Under the pieces are notes generated by a model, which ran no database searches, was not told the origin of the DNA, and saw only the letters and a program-made list of their open reading frames with translations. Shown piece by piece: positions 8,664 to 17,697 of a DNA stretch of 64,000 nt. The translations under genes and the position numbers were made by a program. Numbering within the stretch: position 1 is the stretch's first letter; each line of letters starts with the position of its first letter. Origin of the DNA: Streptomyces diastaticus subsp. diastaticus. GTDB taxonomy: Bacteria > Actinomycetota > Actinomycetes > Streptomycetales > Streptomycetaceae. Where the stretch lies: contig NZ_BLLN01000003.1 of NCBI RefSeq assembly GCF_011170125.1, forward strand, positions 1,374,501-1,438,500, read 5' to 3'.

Positions 8664-9830
8664 GTGAGGATTCTGCACACCTCGGACTGGCACCTGGGGC
8701 GCTCGTTCCACCGGGTGAGCATGCTCGGCGCGCAGGCCGACTTCATCACCCACCTCGTCGACACCGCGCGCGCCCGCGAGGCGGACGTGGTCGTGGTCGC
8801 CGGGGACGTCTACGACCGGGCGGTGCCGCCGCTCGCCGCCGTCGAGCTCTTCGACACCGCGCTGCACCGGCTCGCCGAGGCCGGCGTCCCCACCGTGATG
8901 ATCTCCGGCAACCACGACTCCGCCCGCCGCCTGGGTGTCGGCGCCGGGCTCATCGACCGGGCCGGTATCCACCTGCGTACCTCGCCCGCCGCGTGCGGTG
9001 ACCCGGTCGTCCTCCGCGACCACCACGGCGACGTCGCCTTCTACGGTCTGCCCTATCTCGAACCGGCCCTGGTGAAGGACACGCTGGGGGTCGAGCGGGC
9101 CGGTCACGAGGCCGTGCTGCGCGCGGCCATGGACCGGGTCCGCGCCGATCTCGCCGACCGCGGGCCCGGTACCCGCTCGGTCGTCCTCGCCCACGCCTTC
9201 GTGACCGGCGCCGTCGCCAGCGACAGCGAACGCGACATCACCGTCGGCGGCGTCGCCGCCGTCCCGCTGGACGTCTTCGACGGGGTCGACTACGCCGCCC
9301 TCGGCCACCTGCACGGCTGTCAGACCCTCACCCCGCGCGTCCGCTACGCCGGGTCCCCGCTCCCGTACTCCTTCTCCGAGGCCGGTCACCGCAAGTCCAT
9401 GTGGTTGATCGACCTCGACGCGCGCGGTGAAGTGGCGGCCGAGCGCCTCGACTGCCCGGTGCCGCGTCCGCTCGCCCGGCTGCGCGGCACGCTGGAGGAA
9501 CTCCTCGCGGACGAGCGTCTCGCCGCTCACGAGGACGCCTGGGTCGAGGTGACGCTCACCGACCCGGTGCGGCCCGCCGACCCGATGGCCCGCCTCCAGG
9601 AGCGGTTCCCCCACACGCTGAGTCTCGTCCTCGCCCCCGACCGGAGCGAGGAGGAGGCGCTCGACTCGTACGCGCGGCGGCTCAGCGGCCGCGACGACCG
9701 GCAGATCACCGAGGACTTCGTCGGCCACGTACGCGGCGGCGCGGGCCCCGACGCCGCCGAACGCGCCCTGCTGCACGAGGCGCTGGACGCCGTCCGCACC
9801 GCCGACCACCTGGGCGAGGTCCACCGATGA
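8664..9830 (+). CDS. sbcD: Exonuclease SbcCD, nuclease subunit D
   Basis: A 388-residue Mre11-type metallophosphoesterase. It begins VRILHTSDWHLGRSFH, followed by VVAGDVYDR, GNHDSARRLG, LAHAFV and YAALGHLHG, the five phosphoesterase motifs that bind two Mn ions. The C-terminal 120 residues are the capping domain that contacts SbcC. With SbcC it processes hairpins and blocked DNA ends. The GTG at 8664 starts directly at the conserved beta-strand. Its stop overlaps the sbcC start in ATGA, so the two subunits are translationally coupled. Confidence 0.95.
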   Translation: MRILHTSDWHLGRSFHRVSMLGAQADFITHLVDTARAREADVVVVAGDVYDRAVPPLAAVELFDTALHRLAEAGVPTVMISGNHDSARRLGVGAGLIDRAGIHLRTSPAACGDPVVLRDHHGDVAFYGLPYLEPALVKDTLGVERAGHEAVLRAAMDRVRADLADRGPGTRSVVLAHAFVTGAVASDSERDITVGGVAAVPLDVFDGVDYAALGHLHGCQTLTPRVRYAGSPLPYSFSEAGHRKSMWLIDLDARGEVAAERLDCPVPRPLARLRGTLEELLADERLAAHEDAWVEVTLTDPVRPADPMARLQERFPHTLSLVLAPDRSEEEALDSYARRLSGRDDRQITEDFVGHVRGGAGPDAAERALLHEALDAVRTADHLGEVHR

Positions 9831-12826
9831 GGCTGCACCGTCTCGGCATCACCGCCTTCGGCCCCTTCGGCGGCGCCCACGAGATCGACTTCGACGCGCT
9901 GAGCACCGCCGGACTCTTCCTCCTGCACGGCCCGACCGGCGCCGGCAAGACGTCCGTCCTGGACGCCGTCTGCTACGCCCTCTACGGCTCCCTGCCCGGC
10001 GAGCGCACCGCCGCCCAGGGCCCCGGACTGCGCAGCGACCACGCCGCGCCGCAGACCCGAGCCGGGGTCGTCCTCGACCTCACCGTCGCCGGGCGCCGCC
10101 TGGAGGTGACCCGTCAGCCCGCGTGGGAGCGACCCAAGAGACGCGGCACCGGCACCACACTCGACAAGGCGCAGACCTGGCTGCGCGAGTACGACCCGGC
10201 CACCGGGACCTGGCGCGACCTCAGCCGCTCCCACCAGGAGACCGGTGAGGAGATCACCCAGCTGCTCGGCATGAGCAAGGAGCAGTTCTGCCAGGTCGTC
10301 CTGTTGCCGCAGGGCGACTTCGCCCGGTTCCTGCGCGCCGACGCCGAGGCCCGGGGGCGGCTGCTGGGCCGCCTCTTCGACACCCGCCGGTTCGCCGCCG
10401 TCGAGCAGCACCTCGCCGAGCTGCGCCGGGCCGCCGCCGACCGCGTCCAGGAGGGGGACGGCGTGCTGCTCGCCGCCCTCCAGCGGATGCGGCAGGTCGC
10501 GGGCGAGGACATCGGCGTGCCCGCCCCCGAGGGGGAGCCCGGCGAACCGGGGCTCGCCGTTGCCGTGCTCGGCTGGGCCGCCACCGCCCGCACCACCCTG
10601 CGCGAACGCCGCACCGTCGCCCGGCTCGCCCTCACCGCCGCCGAGCGGGAGCAGACCGCCGCCCGCCGGGCGCTGGAGGAGACCCGCGAACTCCACCGCC
10701 TCCAGCGGCGCGCCGAGGAGGCCCGGCAGCACAGGGTCCGCCTGGACGCCACCGCCGACGCCCACCAGGAGCACCTGGCCCGGCTCGCCCGGGCCCGCAA
10801 GGCCGCCGCCGTCGAAGGGGCGCTCGACCTCCGCGCCGCCGCCGAACAGGCACACACCCGCGCCCGCCGGGCCGAGGAGGCGGCCCGCGCCGCCCTCCCC
10901 GCGGACCAGGCCGCCCCGGCCGCCCGGCTGGCGGCGCTCGCCCGCACCGCCGTCGGGGAACTGGGCGCGCTCGCCTCCGCCCGCCGGGCCGAGCGGCGCC
11001 ACGCCGAGCTGTCCGGGGAACTGGCCCGCGCCGACCGGGACGAGCACGCCGACGAGACCCTGCTCGCCGAGACCGCCGACTGGGCCGACCGCTGGGAGAC
11101 CACCCGCGCCGCGCTCCAGCGCGAGGAGGCCGGGGCCCGCGACGCCGCCGCCCGCGCCGACCGGCTCGCCGCCCTCCTCGGCCCCGCCCGCGAACGGCTC
11201 GCCGCCGCCCGCCGCCGCGACACGCTGACCGCCGACGCCGACCGGGCCCGTGCCGCCGTGCTCACCGCCGCCGAGGCGTCGGCCGAGGCCCAGCGGCACT
11301 GGCTGGCGCTGAAGGAGAAGCGCCTCGCCCACATCGCCGCCGAACTCGCCGGCCGCCTCACCGACGGCGAGCCCTGCGAGGTCTGCGGCGCGACCACCCA
11401 CCCGCGTCCGGCGGCCCGCGCCGAGGGCCACGTCGACCAGCGGGCCGAGGACGAGGCGCACGCCGCCTACCGCCGGTGCGACGCCGGGCGGGCCGAGGCC
11501 GAACGCGCCCTCGGCGTCGTACGGGAGGAGTTGGCCGCCGCGACGGCCGCAGCCACCACCGCCGAGACCCCGGGGCTGGAGGCGGAGGCGGGACGGCTCG
11601 CCGCCGAGCACGCCGAGGCCCGGTCGGCCGCCGAGGCGCTGCACGCCGTCCGCCACCGGCTCGACGCCGCCGAGCGCGAACACGACCGCCGCCTCGCCGA
11701 CCGCCACGCCGCCGAACGCCGGGCCGCCGCCCGCGCCACCCTCCGCGACAGCCTGGTACGCGAACAGGCAGCACTCGCCGAGGAGTTGAAGCAGGCCAGA
11801 GGTGACGCCCCGGACGTCGCCGGACGCGCCCGGCAACTGGAGCGTCGGGCCGCGCTGCTCACCGAGGCCGCCGACGCCGCCCGCGCGGCCGAGGAGAGCG
11901 CCACCCGGCTCAAGGAGGCCGACGCGCGACTCGCCGACGCCGCCTACCGGGCCGGGTTCGACACGCCCGAGCAGGCGGCCGCCGCCGTCCTGGACGACGC
12001 GGGCCACCGCCGGCTCCAGCACCTCGTCGACGCCCGCCGGCTCGAGGAGGCCGAGGCCCGTGCCGCCCTCGCCGACCCGGCCACCGCCGAGGCCGCCGGC
12101 CGGCCGCCCGCCGACCCGGACGCCGCTGCCGACCGCGCGCGCCGGGCCGACCTGCGCCTGCGCGCCGCCGCGGCCACCGCCGAGGCGGCCGCCCGCGACG
12201 CCGCCGCGCTGGACACCCTCTCCCGGCAGGCCACCACGGAGGCCCGCCGCATGGGCCCGCTGCGCGCGGAGTACGAACGGGTGGCGCGGCTGGCCCAGCT
12301 CGCCGCCGGGACCTCGGCGGAGAACGAACGCCGGATGCGGCTGGAGTCGTACGTACTGGCCGCGCGGCTGGAGCAGGTCGCGGCGGCCGCCACTGTACGC
12401 CTGCACCGCATGTCGGGTGGCCGCTACACCCTCGTGCACACGGCCGACCGCTCCGGACGCGGCCGTTCCGGGCTGGGACTGCGCGTGGTGGACGCCTGGA
12501 CCGGCCGGGAGCGCGACACCGCCACCCTCTCCGGCGGCGAGACCTTCTTCGCCTCCCTCGCCCTCGCCCTCGGCCTCGCGGACGTGGTCACCGACGAGGC
12601 GGGAGGGGTCCGCCTCGACACCCTCTTCATCGACGAGGGCTTCGGCAGTCTGGACGACCAGACCCTCGACGACGTCCTCGACGTCCTGGACGCCCTGCGC
12701 GAGCGGGACCGCAGCGTGGGCATCGTCAGCCACGTCGCCGACCTGCGCCGCCGCGTCCACACCCAACTGGAGGTCGTCAAGGGGCGCGACGGCTCACGGC
12801 TGCGGGTCCACGGCACCGGCGGCTGA
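9827..12826 (+). CDS. sbcC: Exonuclease SbcCD, ATPase subunit C
   Basis: A 999-residue Rad50-type SMC protein. Walker A GPTGAGKT is at residues 35-42 and the Q-loop region PQGDFARFL at about 160. Long Ala/Arg/Glu-rich coiled coils flank the zinc hook CEVC near residue 515. The signature LSGGETFF is at about 902 and Walker B LDTLFIDEGFGSLD at about 935. The length is typical. It holds DNA ends for SbcD. The extreme GC bias makes a long open frame antisense to it, which is a shadow. Confidence 0.96.
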   Translation: MRLHRLGITAFGPFGGAHEIDFDALSTAGLFLLHGPTGAGKTSVLDAVCYALYGSLPGERTAAQGPGLRSDHAAPQTRAGVVLDLTVAGRRLEVTRQPAWERPKRRGTGTTLDKAQTWLREYDPATGTWRDLSRSHQETGEEITQLLGMSKEQFCQVVLLPQGDFARFLRADAEARGRLLGRLFDTRRFAAVEQHLAELRRAAADRVQEGDGVLLAALQRMRQVAGEDIGVPAPEGEPGEPGLAVAVLGWAATARTTLRERRTVARLALTAAEREQTAARRALEETRELHRLQRRAEEARQHRVRLDATADAHQEHLARLARARKAAAVEGALDLRAAAEQAHTRARRAEEAARAALPADQAAPAARLAALARTAVGELGALASARRAERRHAELSGELARADRDEHADETLLAETADWADRWETTRAALQREEAGARDAAARADRLAALLGPARERLAAARRRDTLTADADRARAAVLTAAEASAEAQRHWLALKEKRLAHIAAELAGRLTDGEPCEVCGATTHPRPAARAEGHVDQRAEDEAHAAYRRCDAGRAEAERALGVVREELAAATAAATTAETPGLEAEAGRLAAEHAEARSAAEALHAVRHRLDAAEREHDRRLADRHAAERRAAARATLRDSLVREQAALAEELKQARGDAPDVAGRARQLERRAALLTEAADAARAAEESATRLKEADARLADAAYRAGFDTPEQAAAAVLDDAGHRRLQHLVDARRLEEAEARAALADPATAEAAGRPPADPDAAADRARRADLRLRAAAATAEAAARDAAALDTLSRQATTEARRMGPLRAEYERVARLAQLAAGTSAENERRMRLESYVLAARLEQVAAAATVRLHRMSGGRYTLVHTADRSGRGRSGLGLRVVDAWTGRERDTATLSGGETFFASLALALGLADVVTDEAGGVRLDTLFIDEGFGSLDDQTLDDVLDVLDALRERDRSVGIVSHVADLRRRVHTQLEVVKGRDGSRLRVHGTGG

Positions 12827-12991
12827 GCACGCGGGCGCGCGGTGACCGAGCGCAGGGAGTCGCCCTGGCCGCCTTCCACGACGAGGTACCACGTCCGCAA
12901 GCCCCGGACGGAGGTCGTCCCGTGGGCGCGTACGGGTGCGAGGCGGGGTGCCGTGGCCGAGGCTACGGTCCTCGCGCCCGTCCGGAAGCGC

Positions 12992-13263
12992 TCACCCCCC
13001 CGGGAACGGCCGCGAGCCCGTGGCCGCCGTGTCCTCGCTCAGCGTCTTCAGGGTGACGGGGCGCAGGGCCGCTCGGTCCCACGCCTTGACGTACGTCTCC
13101 CGGCCGCTCCTCAGATCCCGCACGGGCCCCGACTTCCCGGAGCGTTCCGGCCCCAGGATCACCCTTCGGCGCGGACCACGTCCATGGACCCTCGGAGAGG
13201 GGGCCCGCTCATGAGGCGCTTCGCGACGTCTCCGCTCTGGACGGCCACCCGCAGCGCGCTCAT
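12992..13263 (-). other. Two short overlapping frames in a 570-base intergenic region
   Basis: Between sbcC and the Lrp gene no full-length gene is recognisable. On the minus strand a 34-codon frame begins at ATG 13263 (MSALRVAVQSGDV, with GGGGGACGAGG just upstream). It ends at 13159 in GTGA, which is also the GTG start of a 56-codon frame ending at 12992 (containing SGRETYVKAWDRAALRP). The composition of both pieces is more protein-like than the surroundings. They could be one small frameshifted gene or two coupled small ORFs. No family is recognised. Confidence 0.3.
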
Positions 13264-13398
13264 TCCTCGTCCCCCGCGAGGCGTGAGCCCGGCCGGGGGC
13301 CCCGCCGTGCCGGCGCCGGCCTCGCGGGCGAACGGCGCGGGCGAAGCCGCGCGGGCCGAGGCCCGGACCACTCCCGGGCACCCCGGTCCGGGCCTCGC

Positions 13399-13848
13399 TC
13401 ATCCGCCCCCGATCGCCCGCCGCACCAGCGGCGAGGAGTACACGATGCTGGTCGTCACCGCCCCGAGTCCGGCGATGCGGCCCGTCAGCTCCTCCAGGTG
13501 GCGCATCGAGCGGGCGGCGACCTTGAGCAGGAAGCAGTCGTCGCCGGTCACGTGATGGGCCTCCAGGATCTGCGGGGTGGCGGCCACCAGGTCGTGGAAG
13601 GGCTTGTAGTTGCCGTGCGGGTGGCGCAGGCGGACGAAGGCGAGAATGGCGTAGCCGAGCCGCTCCGGGTCGACCACGGCGGTGTAGCCGCGTACGATCC
13701 CCGCCTCCTCCAGCCGCCGCACCCGCTCGGTCACCGCGCTCGCCGACATCGACACGGCCCGCGCCAGTTCGGCGAAACTGGCCCGCCCGTCCCGCTGAAG
13801 CGCCTCCAGGATGCGCCAGTCGGTGGCGTCCGGGGAAGACTCGGTCAT
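13399..13848 (-). CDS. Lrp/AsnC family transcriptional regulator
   Basis: A 149-residue protein of standard length. The N-terminal winged helix (DWRILEALQRDGRASFAELA, then SMSASAVTERVRRLEEAGI) is followed by the RAM/AsnC ligand-binding domain (AFVRLRHPHGNY, HHVTGDDCFLLKVAARS). Members bind amino acids and form octamers. It sits divergent from a decayed rhodanese gene, an arrangement I recall in other streptomycetes, where the intact rhodanese is the likely target. Here the regulator appears to have outlived its partner. Confidence 0.93.
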   Translation of the reverse strand: MTESSPDATDWRILEALQRDGRASFAELARAVSMSASAVTERVRRLEEAGIVRGYTAVVDPERLGYAILAFVRLRHPHGNYKPFHDLVAATPQILEAHHVTGDDCFLLKVAARSMRHLEELTGRIAGLGAVTTSIVYSSPLVRRAIGGG

Positions 13849-14092
13849 GGTGCATCTGTAGCAGGGCTATCCCCGGTGGATCAATCTGTTCGCCGGGGAC
13901 CACTCCTTCAGGGCGGGGCCGTCCGAATCGAGATTCGACCCCGTGAAGCACCAGCTCAGCACCGCCACCGACCGGACCGCACCCCGGCCGACGGCCACCG
14001 GGGATTCCCCGTCCGCCGCCCCCGTCGTGCCGCCCGCCGGGACGGCGGCCCCGCCGCGGGCCGCCCTCGTCCGCCGCAGCCCCGTCTCCGGC

Positions 14093-14372
14093 GTCGCGGC
14101 AGACCTCGCCGTCGGCGCCCCGGCCTCACCTCGGTCGACGCCCGGTCCACGGCCGCCTGGGCACAGGACCACGTGCCCGGCGCCGTCCGCCGGCCGACCG
14201 CCCCGCTCGCCGCCCGCCCCCTCGACCCACCCGCCCCGTCGTCACCCACTGCCGGGGCCCGGCTGTGGCCGCCCGGTCCGCGCCGCCCCCGGCCGAACGC
14301 GGTCACCCGGTCGAGGAGGAGACACCCGGCGGCCACGAGCCGGGTGCGGGAGGGACTCGCCACGACACCGCC
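14093..14372 (+). pseudogene. Rhodanese-domain gene, decayed by several frameshifts
   Basis: Pieces of one rhodanese domain lie in order but in changing frames. VAADLAVGAP is at 14093-14122. After an apparent one-base loss in the CCCCGG run comes GLTSVDARSTAAWAQDHVPG (from 14122). A second shift gives PVVTHCRGPAVAARSA (from about 14235), holding the active-site loop Cys, then GHPVEE and GGHE. A third shift returns to VREGLATT at 14344. The order VDARS, W-Q-HVPGA, V-T-C, GHPV and REGL is that of intact actinobacterial single-domain rhodaneses. No single frame could make a working sulfurtransferase. The 658-base gap between the Lrp and SDR genes holds nothing else recognisable. Confidence 0.65.
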
Positions 14373-14515
14373 GCCGGCCCCCGCGCCGCCCCCCGACCCG
14401 CTGACCGCACCCGCCCGGCACGGCCGCCCCGCGGCTGCCGAGCCGGGCCGCACGCCGCCCCCGGGACCGGGAAACCTCGTGGACGCCGGGGAGCCCGCCC
14501 GCGATCATGGGCGAC

Positions 14516-15361
14516 ATGCCTCAACTCCCCGCGCCCACCGCCGCCGGCCTCGCCCGCGATCCGTTGCCGCTGCGTGGCCGCACCGCCCTGGTCACCGGTG
14601 CCAGCAGACGCGACGGGATCGGCCACGCCGTGGCCCGCAGACTCGCCGCGTACGGCGCGAGCGTCCACCTCCACCACCACGTGCCGCACGACGCGGCCCA
14701 GCCCTGGGGCGCCGACGACCCCGAACGCGTCGCCGACTCGGTACGCGAGGTGCTGGCGGCGCCCGGCGCCCTGGTCACCCACGGATCCGCCGACCTGGCC
14801 GACCCCGACGCTCCCGCCGGGCTTCTCGCGGACGCGGTGGCGGCACTCGGCGGGCGGCTCGACATCCTGGTCGCCAACCACGCCCGCAGCGGCGACGACG
14901 GGCCGCTCGAGGCGATCGACGCCCGCGCCCTCGACGTCCACTGGGCCGTCGACACCCGTTCGGTGATCCTGCTGGTCCAGGCGTACGCCAGGCACCGCGC
15001 CGCCCTCGGCGACGACGCCCCGCCCGGCCGCGTCCTGATGATGACCTCCGGCCAGGACCACGGCGGTGGTATGCCGGACGAGATCGCCTACAGCCTCCAG
15101 AAGGGCGCCCTGGCCTCCGCCACCCGCTCCCTCGCCACCGCGCTCGCCCCGCTCGGTGCCACCGTCAACACGGTCAACCCCGGTCCGGTGGACACCGGTT
15201 ACCTCACCGGCTCGGCCTACGACCACATCGCCGGGCTCTTCCCGGCGGGCCGCTGGGGGATGCCCGACGACCCGGCGCGGCTGCTCTCCTGGCTCGCCAC
15301 CGACGAGGCCGGATGGATCACCGGCCAGGTCATCGACTCCGAGGGCGGCTTCCGGCGCTGA
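14516..15361 (+). CDS. Short-chain dehydrogenase/reductase (SDR)
   Basis: About 281 residues. The cofactor loop TGASRRDGIGHAVARRLAA is a slightly extended version of TGxxxGIG, NHARSG stands for the usual NNAG, the catalytic Ser lies in MMTSGQDHG, and YSLQK is the YxxxK pair. The C-terminus WITGQVIDSEGGF is the classical SDR ending. It uses NAD(P)H on an unknown carbonyl or alcohol. Another ATG lies nine bases upstream (14507), and neither has a strong Shine-Dalgarno. A bidirectional terminator follows. Confidence 0.88.
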   Translation: MPQLPAPTAAGLARDPLPLRGRTALVTGASRRDGIGHAVARRLAAYGASVHLHHHVPHDAAQPWGADDPERVADSVREVLAAPGALVTHGSADLADPDAPAGLLADAVAALGGRLDILVANHARSGDDGPLEAIDARALDVHWAVDTRSVILLVQAYARHRAALGDDAPPGRVLMMTSGQDHGGGMPDEIAYSLQKGALASATRSLATALAPLGATVNTVNPGPVDTGYLTGSAYDHIAGLFPAGRWGMPDDPARLLSWLATDEAGWITGQVIDSEGGFRR

Positions 15362-15378
15362 CGAGGGGCGGGCCGGCC

Positions 15379-15408
15379 ACGGGGCCGGGCGGCGGCGCCC
15401 GGCCCCGT
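15379..15408. terminator. Bidirectional hairpin between convergent genes
   Basis: A perfect 12-base-pair GC stem (ACGGGGCCGGGC with its complement, loop of six bases) lies between the stop codons of the SDR gene and the DUF885 gene, 18 and 6 bases away. It can terminate transcription in both directions. There is no T-tract, as is usual in Streptomyces. Confidence 0.7.
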
Positions 15409-15413
15409 ACGCG

Positions 15414-17102
15414 TCAGAGCCTCGACAACTCGTCCACCAGGTCGTCCAGGCCCAGCGAGCCCAGCGACAGCGCGGCCATGTGCCACGCCTTGGCGTCGAA
15501 GGAGTCGCCGTGCGCCGCGCGGGCGTTGGCGCGGCCCAGCAGCCAGGCGCGCTCGCCCAGCTTGTAGCCGATGGCCTGGCCGGGCATCGACAGATAGCGG
15601 GTCAGCTCGCTCTCCACGAACTCCGCCGGCCGGCCGCTGTGCTGCCCGAAGAACTCCTGCGCCAGCTCCGGCGTCCACCGCTCGCCCGGATGGAACGGCG
15701 AGTCGTCCGGGATGGCCAGCTCCAGGTGCATGCCGATGTCGACGATGACCCGTGCCGCCCGCATCATCTGCGCGTCCAGGTACCCCAGCCGCCGCTCCGC
15801 GTCGGTGAGGAAACCCAGCTCCTCCATGAGCCGCTCCGCGTACAGCGCCCAGCCCTCGCAGTTGGCACTGACCATGCCGACCGTCGCCTGGTAGCGCGAG
15901 AGGCTCTCCGCCACATGCGTCCACTGGGCCAGCTGGAGGTGATGGCCGGGCACGCCCTCGTGGTACCAGGTCGACACCAGGTCGTAGACCGGGAAGCGGG
16001 TCTCGCCCATCGTCGGCAGCCAGGTCCGCCCCGGCCGTGAGAAGTCCTCCGAAGGACCGGTGTAGTACGGGGCTGCGGCCCCGCCGGGCGGCGCGATCCG
16101 CGACTCGACCCGGCGCACCCGCTCCGCCAGCTCGAAGTGGGTCCCGTCCAGCGCCTCGATGGCCTCGTCCATGACGCCCTGGAGCCAGTCGCGGACCTCG
16201 TCCACGCCCTCGATGTGCGCGCCGTGCTCGTCCAGGTGCTTCAGCGCCTCCCACGGCGTGGCCGCGCCCGGCAGCACCTTCTCCGCCTCGGCGCGCATCT
16301 CACCGAGCAGCCGGTGGTACTCCGACCAGCCGTAGGCGTACGCCTCGTCCAGGTCCAGGTCGGTGCCGTTGAAGTAGCGGGACCAGCGCTGGTACCGCTC
16401 CCTGCCCACCGTGTCCGGCTGTCCCTCGACGGCCGGCGCGTAGACGTCGCGCATCCAGTCCCGCAGCGCCGCCACCGCGGCGCTCGCCCCGGCGGCGGCC
16501 TCGTCCAGCTCGGCGCGGAGCGCCTCGGGGCCGTCCGCCGCGAAGGTGTCGAACCAGCCCGGCTCCCCCTCGCCGCCCGCCCACTCGGTGAGCTGCCCGA
16601 CGAACGTCGCCGTCGGCCGGGGGCCGCCGTACAGCTCGCGCTCCAGGCCCAGCTCCAGTGACTGCCGGTAGCCCTCCAGCGCCGCGGGTACGGCGCGCAG
16701 CCGCTCCACGACGGCCGCCCACTCCTCCTCGGTGCCGGTCGGGGTCACCGTGAAGACCTCGCGCACCGCGTGCGCGGGGGAGTGGATGTTGCTGACCGCG
16801 CGCAGGTCCTCGTCGGCCTCGTGGACCGCCAGCTCGGCGGTCAGCCGCTCCCGCAGCAGCCGCGCGCAGCGCCGCTCCTCCTCGCTCTGCCCGCCGGGGC
16901 GCCGCTCCGCCTCGTCCAGCGCGGCCAGAGTCGCGGTCGCCAGGGCGGCCACGGCCTGCCGTCCGGCCGGGGAGAAGTCGGGCAGCTTCCCGGAGCTCTC
17001 GGCCAATCCGAGATACGTACCGGTGATCGGGTCGAGGGCGATGAGGTCGTCGACGTAGGCGTCGGCGACCTGACGGGGCAACGGGTTCTTCAACTCTGAC
17101 AT
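15414..17102 (-). CDS. DUF885 family protein (predicted metallopeptidase-like)
   Basis: A 562-residue soluble all-helical protein, the family's usual size. The motif HEGVPGHHLQLAQW at about residues 375-390 carries the HExxxGHH-type metal site of DUF885, with a downstream ANCEGWALYAERLMEELG segment supplying a Glu ligand. Family members are thought to be zinc-dependent carboxypeptidase-like hydrolases, mostly uncharacterised. No signal peptide is seen, so it is cytoplasmic. ATG 17102 gives the conserved N-terminus PRQVADAYVDDLIALDPITG. It stands just downstream of the second Lrp gene on the same strand and may be co-transcribed with it. Confidence 0.9.
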   Translation of the reverse strand: MSELKNPLPRQVADAYVDDLIALDPITGTYLGLAESSGKLPDFSPAGRQAVAALATATLAALDEAERRPGGQSEEERRCARLLRERLTAELAVHEADEDLRAVSNIHSPAHAVREVFTVTPTGTEEEWAAVVERLRAVPAALEGYRQSLELGLERELYGGPRPTATFVGQLTEWAGGEGEPGWFDTFAADGPEALRAELDEAAAGASAAVAALRDWMRDVYAPAVEGQPDTVGRERYQRWSRYFNGTDLDLDEAYAYGWSEYHRLLGEMRAEAEKVLPGAATPWEALKHLDEHGAHIEGVDEVRDWLQGVMDEAIEALDGTHFELAERVRRVESRIAPPGGAAAPYYTGPSEDFSRPGRTWLPTMGETRFPVYDLVSTWYHEGVPGHHLQLAQWTHVAESLSRYQATVGMVSANCEGWALYAERLMEELGFLTDAERRLGYLDAQMMRAARVIVDIGMHLELAIPDDSPFHPGERWTPELAQEFFGQHSGRPAEFVESELTRYLSMPGQAIGYKLGERAWLLGRANARAAHGDSFDAKAWHMAALSLGSLGLDDLVDELSRL

Positions 17103-17134
17103 GGGCCCATCCTCGTACGGCCCGCCCCCCGGCG

Positions 17135-17638
17135 TCACCATCTTCCGTCCGGCGCCCCCTCGGCCTCCCCCGGAGGCAGCATCGGCCCGCACTCCCACTG
17201 CTGGAAGATCAGCCGGGTCTCGACCCGCGCCACCTCCCGCCGGGAGGTGAACTCGTCCAGCACCAGCCGCTGGAGATCGGTCATGTCCGCCACGGCGACA
17301 TGGACCAGGTAGTCGTCCGGGCCGGTCAGATGGAAGACCGCCCGCGACTCCGGCAGTGCCCGGATGCGGTCCACGAACGGTCCCACCAGCTCGCGCCGGT
17401 GCGGCCGTACCTGCACCGACAGCAGCGCCTGGAGCCCGCGCCCCAGCTTCGCCGGGTCCAGCTCCAGCCGGTGCCCGAGGATCACGCCGGACCGGCGCAG
17501 CCGCGCCACCCGGTCCAGGCAGGTGGACGCGGCCACCCCGGTCGCCTCGGCCAGCTCGCGGTAGGTCGCCCGGGCGTCGTTCTGCAACAGCCGCAGAATC
17601 CGCAGGTCCACCGTGTCCAGTACGACAGAACCAGTCAT
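17135..17638 (-). CDS. Lrp/AsnC family transcriptional regulator
   Basis: A 167-residue protein. The winged helix is VDLRILRLLQNDARATYREL with recognition helix GVAASTCLDRVARLRRSG, and the RAM domain includes VFHLTGPDDYLVHVAVADM. It is divergent, with a 59-base gap, from a Cys/Met gamma-lyase-type PLP enzyme. By analogy with similar pairs it probably controls that gene in response to a sulfur amino acid. The DUF885 gene follows 32 bases downstream. Confidence 0.93.
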   Translation of the reverse strand: MTGSVVLDTVDLRILRLLQNDARATYRELAEATGVAASTCLDRVARLRRSGVILGHRLELDPAKLGRGLQALLSVQVRPHRRELVGPFVDRIRALPESRAVFHLTGPDDYLVHVAVADMTDLQRLVLDEFTSRREVARVETRLIFQQWECGPMLPPGEAEGAPDGRW

Positions 17639-17697
17639 CCGCCGAACGTAGCACGGGACTTGGCCGTCACCGCCGGACGGCCCGGGACCCTCGGCCC

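Noticed and set aside
9527..12766. Open frame of about 1,080 codons on the minus strand
   Set aside because: It is antisense to sbcC, whose motifs are all intact. The frame is Gly/Val-rich without any domain and is produced by GC bias.
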